Shown: in pieces, positions 56,149 to 64,000 of the stretch | Numbering within the stretch: position 1 is the stretch's first letter | How the letters are laid out: each line of letters begins with the position of its first letter | From: Henckelia pumila | Lineage: Eukaryota; Streptophyta; Magnoliopsida; Lamiales; Gesneriaceae | Direction of reading: 5' to 3' | Assembly (NCBI RefSeq): GCF_033568475.1 | Contig: NW_027331831.1 | Location: 5,580,001 to 5,644,000 of the forward strand | Length of the DNA: 64,000 bases | Made by a program: the position numbers and the translations under genes | The notes under the pieces: model-generated | What the model saw: the letters and a program-made list of their open reading frames with translations, nothing else | Databases searched by the model: none | What the model was told of the DNA's origin: nothing

Positions 56149-58026
56149 TGATGCAAAAAATGAGTTCAATTAACGAATTAACCAGCTTTCTAAATTAATT
56201 TAGTCATTTGGTTTTGAACAAAGTTGTCAAATCAAGATAACATTTTGTAATTTATAGTAAAGTCTACAAATTCCTCATTCTTATAATGCACCTTGTGTCG
56301 TTCGGATTAAAAAAATTTAACAAATTTGATCGTGTTGAAATTTAAAAGAATTTGGTACAAATAGAAAATATTCCCATCAGTTACCGAAAATAGAGAAATT
56401 TGACGCATCTAAGAAATTAAAGGTTCCAAATATTCTTATCTTGGTGTTGATGAATTCTTTAAAAACAAAAGATTGAGATTAGCATAAAATTATTTAGTGG
56501 TGCCTTAAATAAGTATCAATATCCTATATATACAGAATGGAGTGATATATAATATTATTATTGGGATATATATTAATATATGAAGAAGTATAACTAAATA
56601 ATGGATAGATTGTGTTCCTTGTTCCTCTTACTTGGGAACTATGTTGGGGAGAATCTAGCCAAAATAGTGCCTAGAGGACTAGGCTATCATATAGGGGTGT
56701 GATTGTAATTTCATCGCATTTTTTTAGCTTGTGTTGCTTGTAGTATTGATTTAATTATGGGACGAAAATTTTAAATTTGTTAGGAGGATAAAATATGTAT
56801 AATATTAATAATAGGAATATAATATTTTTATGGATAAAATTACCAAAAAAAAGTGAATAAATTACATATTGTTTGGCTCGAATTTTTGCGTGTGGGTGTA
56901 CCAGACACAAATTAAATCGTGCCAAATTTTGATGAAAAAATGCACAAATCCTAACTTCTAATCTAACGTTATTAGTTTCGTTTCAATCGTTAATCGTTAT
57001 AACCTCTCCGGAATTGGATGCAACTAACCGAAATTTAACTAATGTAATTGAAGAACATGTAAAATAAGTTCTTTAAATGATATGAATACATTATTATATC
57101 ACTAAGAATTGAAAACAAATTTTTACAATAGAGAAAAAATTTGAGGAACTAGATAAAATGTTGTAAAAAATAAATAAAAAATATAAACTAGAAAAAATCG
57201 AAGACTGAAACATAAGTTGTAGAGATTTGTTTTATTTTGTCGATGATGAGTTGCATATCATTGTTTCAGCATGGATGTCCTTTTAAATTAAGTTGGTTCT
57301 TTAGTCGATTTCTCAACTATTCAACTCCATTAGCTCATTACTTGCAACACTAATAACCCCACTAACAAACCCAATAACTTTTAACTATTTTGACAGCTTG
57401 GTCGTCTTCCTATCTCTTTCTGCTTAGTTGCTGGTTCTGGCTCGAATCAGTTTCTCAACTATTTAACTCCATTGACTCACTACTTGCAATACTAACAACA
57501 CAACTAACTTTTAAGTACTGCTTTGTTTTGGCCTTCCTCTCACTCTTTCTACTTAGTTGTTGCCTGTTGGTTCCCCGATCGAGTGCAGAACTCCACTGAT
57601 AGCCTCGTCAACTTGCAATTGTTTTGACTTCATCATCTTTTCTTCTCCGCTTGGTTCCTCGAGTGCCCAATTTCGTCCTCCCAAATTACGAGCATCATGG
57701 ATCTTGAAAGTTATTGACCAGTTCTTTGCAGTTTCTGTAATCTTCTTGAACTTTAATTCATCGAAGTTCATCACTAAAATTCTTAATGTACTAAATGATA
57801 AATTAATGATCCAAATTAATTTACAAGTCAAACACATATATTTTTAGATATTTTTGGCCGGACAAATTAATGCTACCCAACTTAATTTGCACACACAGAA
57901 GTACCCCGACAATAATGGATGGCTCCATTTATATATCCACTCAAACTCGAATCTAAGCGATCGCGCGTTGGGTCGGTAAATTATATTTTGTCTATACATT
58001 AATTTAATTATCTCGATTTCATTAAA

Positions 58027-58028
<2 letters not shown>
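56149..58028. other. YUCCA upstream DNA, gene-free
   Basis: AT-rich. An imperfect 142-bp tandem duplication lies at 57309-57592, copies starting TTTCTCAACTATT(C/T)AACTCC at 57309 and 57451. No coding frame with family resemblance. Confidence 0.5.

Positions 58029-58067
<39 letters not shown>
58029..58067. repeat. (TA)n microsatellite
   Basis: About 19 TA repeats. Confidence 0.95.
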
Positions 58068-58069
<2 letters not shown>

Positions 58070-58487
58070 TGATCGAGCGATTATGAAACATAGACCTCTA
58101 TATATTCCGATTAATTGTATATGACGATTATACGTATTATATATTAATTAGAATACTACTTTTATGTTAACGTAAAATCAACTAATAAAATGAAAGCTTT
58201 AAAATTATTCAAATTAAACCGTTTTGAAGGGTAATCACTTACGTTCATCGCGACTAATTAACTAGATTATAAAATTTGTGTTCTATACGTTATATATTGC
58301 TTTTAAGCACTGTCCCATATGAAAATCTGGCAATATAAATATAATGATCATGATCTATTGGCAAACATGACCAATGTGCACTAATCGTCAATAATCATGA
58401 TACAACCATGTATATAATTAAGCATGATATAGTTGAATGAGTGTGTGTATTATAGTATGTAGGGCCTAGAGATCTGCCTCAACTTCA

Positions 58488-58525
58488 CAAAAAAAAAAAA
58501 AAACACACACACACACACACTCACA
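58488..58525. repeat. Poly-A/(CA)n tract
   Basis: A run of A followed by about ten CA repeats; ends into CACATATATATAC. Confidence 0.9.
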
Positions 58526-58582
58526 CATATATATACATATATGTATGTGTATGTATGTGTGTGTAATCGTGGAGTATATTAT

Positions 58583-58665
58583 GGTAGTGTTTGCAGGCTC
58601 TAAAAATAAGTGATTATGAATTTTTTCTTCATAAGCCACTTATTTTTAGAACTTGTAAATACTCC
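58583..58665. mobile_element. 83-bp hairpin MITE
   Basis: The left arm GTGTTTGCAGGCTCTAAAAATAAGTG pairs with CACTTATTTTTAGAACTTGTAAATAC; the loop contains ATTTTTTC. Nearly all of its length is paired. Confidence 0.7.
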
Positions 58666-59038
58666 ACGTGTGGAATATTCATTTTTTTTTTCAGTTCTTC
58701 ATAAAATTTAATTGGTGGATTTCAAGTTCATATATCTACTACATAAAAAAAGTCGAAAATTTATTTTAGATTATAAATATTTTGATATTCATTTGATAGG
58801 TTATACCTTACAATTTTTTTTTAAAAAAAACTTACTTTCAAGGTCTTAATTCTGCATCTTGATTTCGAAAATTTTAATTAATTTTCATTGAGCCAGATTG
58901 TTAATGTATATGTAAGTGTCACATCGGCCCCATCAACCCAGACAACCAAAATCCGAAATTAACCAATATACCAGACAATATTTTGATTCTTTGCTTTTTT
59001 TTTAAAAAAAAAGAGTAAAATATTCTCTTTTTCCTGGC

Positions 59039-59044
<6 letters not shown>

Positions 59045-59085
<41 letters not shown>
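59045..59085. repeat. (TA)n microsatellite
   Basis: About 20 TA repeats. Confidence 0.95.
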
Positions 59086-59088
<3 letters not shown>

Positions 59089-60107
59089 ACTAAAAATCCA
59101 TAATGAGTATTGACATGGCCTAATTCCACCATCGCATGCGCAATACATAACCTTGACCTAGATAATAAAAGTCACTCTAACGTAGACTTAATTAATTAAG
59201 GAGGCAATTATTTTCTCTATTTAATTACTAATTACTGGGATTAGCCGAAAGTATTTGAGGTAGTAAAAGTAACTTTATTGTTGAAATAGGGAAAAAAATA
59301 TGGAGTTATTTACTGATTTAGGATTAGCCGAAAGTATTATAGAGTACGAATATCTCGATTAATTATCATTGGGAGAAATGTCTTTATCAAGATCAGGAAA
59401 TCAATATATAAATATAGGATCGTAATTAGATAAGGAAAAAATTTGAATAAATAATTAATATTGAAGTACTAAAGGAAGACTTTAGCATTAGAGAATGTAG
59501 AACTTGTTAATTTAAATTTTTATTGCGCAGCCACGAAATCAGAATGGCAGGAGTAAAAAAATAAATTTTTTTTTTAAAAAAAAACTATGCGACATTGTCT
59601 CGGCTACAATTTTGTCAGATAAATCTCCGATAAAATATGACTCGTAAATATTTTTTTATATCGAAAAAAATATTATTATTACCACTGCATATGTGTATCA
59701 ATTCAACTTATCTTACAAAAAATTTTACTTGAAAAAATATCGCCAGCGGGTTCACGCATAGCGGAACAACGTTAATTAGCGGAACAATTTGTTGGCAATT
59801 GGATCAGTAAAAATCACTTATAAATATGTTATCTATACTATATTATTAATATATTATTAAGAAGGAGCACCTCTTAGTAACTATTTTGGTATGACCACCT
59901 AAAAAGAGGAGACACTTGTTTGATTCAAAAACTAATCTAGAAAAAAAATTGCTGCTAAAAATTATTATTTTTAAAATTTATTTATCATATGAATTAAAAC
60001 AAAATAATTTTTTTTTAAAAAAACTATTATTTTTATAAATAAATAAATATCAGCATTTTTTTTCACATGTTATATCACACACACAATGGGTGTGCCCCTT
60101 CTACTAG
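59086..60107. other. Gene-free AT-rich DNA
   Basis: No gene recognised. At 59850-60118 two facing strings, AAGAAGGAGCACCTCTTAG and GTGTGCCCCTTCTACTAG, hint at a further small element with poor ends. Confidence 0.4.
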
Positions 60108-60109
60108 TA

Positions 60110-60690
60110 ATATTAAGGGCTATTTGGGAATCAGTCCCTAATATCAAGTGTAAATTAAGAATCAGTCCTTGTGTCAGAAATTTTTGTTTAAACTCCCTAA
60201 TCTCACTTTTTTCATGGATAAAAAACGGTACAAAAAGTTAAATATACGTTACTAATATACAATATTTGAGTACTAATAGTTTCAGATCTAGTACAAAATC
60301 AAGATTTTGGGTATAACATTTGAATTACTTTATTACTACCAAAACTTATTATACATACATGTTTATGTACAAAATATTTATATTAAAATATTTGTTCATC
60401 ATTTTTTTTTTACATATATTAGTATTTTGAAAATCACAAAAATCAACAATTTTTTTGGTATTAATTTAAGATATTTGAGTACAAAAACATTTAATTTACG
60501 TATTGATTTATATATTTTTGGCATTAATTATTTCAAATTGAGTACAAAATCATGACACATGGATTGATTTGTGGGCCCAGGGAGTAGAAACAAACTTTTA
60601 ATGGATTAGGGAGTGCAGAAAAAGAAAAAATCTGACAGGGACTGAATCATAAGAAATCATATGATGGGGGGATTTTTTAACAATTAACTG
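60110..60690. mobile_element. Non-autonomous element with inverted ends, about 580 bp
   Basis: Left AATCAGTCCTTGTGTCAGAA...ACTCCCTAATCTCA is mirrored at the right by TGGATTAGGGAGTGCAGAAA...CTGACAGGGACTGAATCAT. The body is AT-rich without coding capacity. The left end has a second CAGTCCCTAATATC copy. TSD not identified. Confidence 0.6.
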
Positions 60691-60876
60691 TAATATTAAA
60701 GGCACATAATATTTATATAAAAAAATAGAAAACACATAATTTCATAAGTTGGTTTACATACAGACTTTTGGTCCTTCGATTCATCAAATTTTGGTCTTAT
60801 TTCAATATGTGTGCGTATATATATCAGTATATGAGTAATGATCCATTGTAAGATAATTATTCAACTATATCAAAAC

Positions 60877-61152
60877 TGTTGTGAAAAAGTAAAAATTTAT
60901 GGTAAAAAGTAAAAAACTCCAAAACTCAAAATATATCAAACTCTACACTTCACAATATTTTTCTCTCAATTCAATTGTATTTTTCATCACAAATGAAGAC
61001 CTATTTATAGATCCACATTTGAGATTAGTCCAAAAATAAATACATCATCATCTACATCATCACACACTAATTTTCCACATTTTACAACTCAATATTCAAC
61101 ATTCAACATTCAATATTCAACATAATATTAATAATAATAATATTTTTCAACA
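60877..61152 (-). repeat. 3' LTR of the minus-strand copia element
   Basis: Read on the minus strand it begins TGTTGAAAAATATTATT and ends TTTTTCACAACA, 276 bp. It is preceded by the purine tract CACAAGGGGGAG (61153-61164). A TATA-like CTATAAATAGG is at about 61005-61015. The base run after its end is GTTTT (60872-60876), the presumed TSD; the partner is outside the window. Confidence 0.8.
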
Positions 61153-61317
61153 CTCCCCCTTGTGATGATGATCGTGATATGATGACTGTCTTCATTACGT
61201 GTTTTATACTGTCTCGTTAAAAATCTTACTAGGAAAAACCCAGTGGGATAAAAACCATAGTAAGGAAAAAAGAGTGCAGCCACATAAACTCCCCCTCATG
61301 TTAACATGAGTGATTCT

Positions 61318-63995
61318 TCACATATTTCGCAGATTGCGCATCCCAATGTTGTATATATGCTTTCTGAATATCGTCGTGGGAAGTGCCTTTGTGAAGAGAT
61401 CTGATGAGTTCTCACTTGATTGAATATAACAGATATCAATATCTTTATTCTTCTCAAGCTCTTGAGTGTAGGCAAAGAACTTTGGGGGTATATGTTTTGT
61501 TCTGTCACTTTTGATGTATCCTTCTTTCATTTGAGCAATACATGCAGCATTGTCTTCATACAACGTCACAGACTTCTTGTCTACTGATAATCCACAAGAA
61601 GTTTGGATATGTTGTGTCATTGATTTTAGCCAAACACATTCACGGCTTGCTTCATGTAGTGCAATAATCTCAGCGTGATTTGATGAAGTTGTTACGAGTG
61701 TTTGTTTCTGTGAACGCCAAGAAATTGCGGTGCCTCCACGAGTAAATACATATCCGGTTTGAGAACGTGCCTTATGTGGATCAGATAAATATCCAGCATC
61801 AGCATAACCAATGATACTTTGATTGGTGTATTTTGAGTACAAAAGTCCCAAATCTGTTGTTCCTCGTAGATAACGAAATATATGTTTAATTCCGTTTCAG
61901 TGCCTCTTTGTTGGATATGAACTGAATCTTGCCAATAAATTTACAGCAAAAGATATATCAGGTCTAGTGCAATTTGCAAGATACATAAGGGCACCAATGG
62001 CACTTAGATATGGTACTTCTGGACCAAAAATAACTTCATCATCTCCACATGGACGGAATGGATCCTTTTCTATGTTTAATGATCTTACAACCATTGGAGT
62101 ACTTAATGGATTTGATTTATCCATATTAAAACGTTTAAGGATCTTTTCTGTATAATTTGCCTGGTGAACAAAAATTTCACATTCTTTTTGTTCGATTTGC
62201 AAACCCAGACAATACTTGGTTTTTCCAAGATCCTTCATTTCGAATTCTTCCTTCAAGTACATCATAACTTCTTGAATTTCTTTATTCGTTCCAATGATGT
62301 TTAAATCATCAACATATACAACAATAATTACACATCCGGATGTTGTTTTCTTGATGAAAACACAAGGGCATATTGGATCATTTACATATCCCTTTTTCAT
62401 CAAGTGCTCACTTAGCCGATTATACCACATTCGGCCGGATTGCTTTAACCCATATAATGATCTTTGCAATTTTACAGAATAAAATTCTCTGGGTTTTGAA
62501 CTTTGTGCTTCAGGCATCTTAAATCCTTCAGGGATTTTCATGTATATATCACTATCAAGTGATCCGTATAAGTAAGCTGTAACAACATCCATAAGACACA
62601 TTTCCAAATTTTCAGACACTGCCAAACTAATCAAATATCGAAAAACGTAATTGCATCCATAACAGGAGAATACGTTTCTTCATAATCAATTTCATGTCTT
62701 TGAGAAAAACCTTGTGCAACAAGTCTAGCTTTATATCTGACTATTTCATTTTTCTCATTTCGCTTTCGAATAAAAACCCATTTGTATCCAACAGGTTTTA
62801 CACCTTCAGGTGTGAGGACTATAGGTCCAAAAACATTGCGTTTATTCAGCGAATCCAATTCAACCTGGATGGCATCTTTCCATTTGACCCAATCATGACG
62901 AGTTTTACATTCACCAAAAGATTTTGGTTCATGATCCGCATTTTCATTTACGATGTCACAAGCCACATTATAAGAAAATATCTCATCAATATCTTCTATG
63001 TCTTTTCGGTTCCATATTTTTCCAATATTAATATAATTGATAGAGATTTCACGATTCTCGTCAGTTTGTGGTTCTGACAGAATATTTTCATCATCAGGTG
63101 ATTCTTCTGGAACACCATTTTCTATTTTATGATCGTCGTGTTTCTCTATGCCTTTTCTTTTCCGAGGATTTTTATCCTTGGAACCGACTGGTCTTCCACG
63201 CTTCAAGAATTTTATGACATCATGAGTGTCTTCAATTTGTTTCTTTGGAATTTCAATTCGAGCAGGGGCATTTACAGCATGTATATATGATTTTGTTACC
63301 CCTTTTGTGTCTGCAAATGCATCTGGCATTTGATTTGCAATTCTTTGCATGTGCACAATTTGCTGTACATCTTTCTCACATTGTTTGGTCCTTGGATCCA
63401 AATGTAACAATGATGGTGCATACCATGTGATTTTTTTTTCGATGTGTTTCTTTTCTCCCCCTAACACTGGGAAGATTTCTTCATTAAAATGACAATCAGC
63501 AAAGCGTGCTGTAAACACATCGCCTGTCTGAGGCTCAAGATATCGAATGATTGATGGACTATCATAACCGATATAAATACCGATTTTTCTTTGTGGACCC
63601 ATTTTTGATCGTTGAGGTGGTGCAATAGGCACATACACCATACATCCAAAAATTCTCAGATGAGAGATATTTGGTTCTTTACCAAATGCAAGTTGCAATG
63701 GGAAGAATTTATGATATGCACTTGGTCTGATGCAAATTAATGCCGCAGCATGTAAAATTGCATGTCCCCATATAGAAATAGGGAGTTTTGTTTTCATAAT
63801 CATTGGTCTAGCAATCAGTTGTAGACGTTTAATCAATGATTCAGCTAATCCATTTTGCGTATGAACATGAGCTACAGGATGTTCAACAGTGATTCCCATT
63901 GACATACAATAATCATTGAAAGTCTGGGATGTAAATTCTCCAGCATTATCAAGTCTTATTTTCTTGATTGTATAATCGGGAAATTGATTTCGCAA
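61318..63995 (-). pseudogene. Copia pol: integrase (part), RT, RNase H, with a frameshift and a stop
   Basis: From the right: integrase C-terminal half with RLDNAGEF and NGLAESLIKRL (second Asp and Glu of the triad); a GRPVGSKDKNPRKRKG patch resembling an AT-hook; then RT with [28 protein letters not shown] frameshift in a T run near 62640 follows. RT continues in another frame with [28 protein letters not shown] and catalytic YVDDLNIIG. A TGA at 61897-61899 interrupts the same frame, which then resumes into RNase H (YADAGYLSDP, EIIALHEASRECVWL, LYEDNAACI) and ends at TGA 61318-61320. The first integrase Asp lies beyond the window. Confidence 0.92.
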
Positions 63996-64000
63996 TTTTA

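Larger units (their letters stand above)
60877..64000 (-). mobile_element. Ty1/copia retrotransposon, minus strand, 5' part beyond the window
   Basis: The 3' LTR, the end of pol and a purine tract are present; the LTR at the other end and gag lie outside. Pol runs leftward from 63995 to 61318 with two breaks. Its sequence is clearly different from the copia element in the EngB intron. Confidence 0.9.

Noticed and set aside
57553-57847. Overlapping 94-96 codon frames on both strands upstream of YUCCA
   Set aside because: No family resemblance and no promoter or splice context; AT-rich chance frames.

Overview
This is a plant nuclear chromosome segment. It is AT-rich, its genes have GT-AG introns, and transposable elements of several kinds lie between and inside the genes. 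Every recognisable gene product is of eudicot type. Some of the short dispersed repeats resemble ones I associate with Lamiales, so an asterid/Lamiales source is possible, but that is a weak inference.

Layout. (1) 1-9.2 kb is a retrotransposon cluster. A probable LTR remnant comes first, then a complete but disabled Ty3/gypsy chromodomain element (645-8249, TSD TCATA). The gypsy element sits inside the 5' LTR of a small TRIM-like element (to 9222). (2) 9.5-12.7 kb holds a four-exon 2-on-2 (truncated) hemoglobin gene, GLB3, with a dead copia gag fragment in intron 1. (3) 13.6-17.9 kb holds a small conserved plant gene and a six-exon CCDC25-type NFACT-R gene, both on the minus strand. The latter has a GC-AG intron. 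(4) 18.5-27.1 kb is accessory DNA: a MITE, a large palindromic (foldback-like) element with two inverted Ulp1/C48 peptidase fragments and 141-bp tandem repeats in both arms, then a truncated gypsy LTR. (5) 28.8-31.5 kb is a three-exon Mpv17/PMP22 gene. (6) 32.7-40.6 kb is a four-exon organellar EngB-type GTPase (EMB2001-like) whose intron 2 contains a whole copia element (34605-39428, TSD AACAC). (7) 41.6-47.1 kb is a nest of MITEs plus hairpin MITEs in TA microsatellites. (8) 47.2-48.1 kb is an intronless OVATE family gene. (9) 48.1-54.0 kb is gene-free AT-rich DNA with MITE copies. (10) 54.0-55.9 kb is a four-exon YUCCA auxin-biosynthesis monooxygenase on the minus strand. (11) 56-60.9 kb is gene-free, and from 60.9 kb to the right edge there is a minus-strand copia element cut by the window.

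The seven host genes are ordinary, unlinked plant housekeeping or developmental functions; no operon-like or cluster logic joins them. The unusual content is in the mobile DNA: the palindromic Ulp1 element, the MITE-within-MITE nest whose empty sites can be read from neighbouring copies, the TRIM/gypsy nest, and the palindromic repeat array in the gypsy U3. I saw no clearly new biological system. The 20.4-24.8 kb palindrome is the best candidate for something undescribed.

All exon coordinates were worked out by hand from splice signals, reading phase and remembered family similarity, without alignment software.
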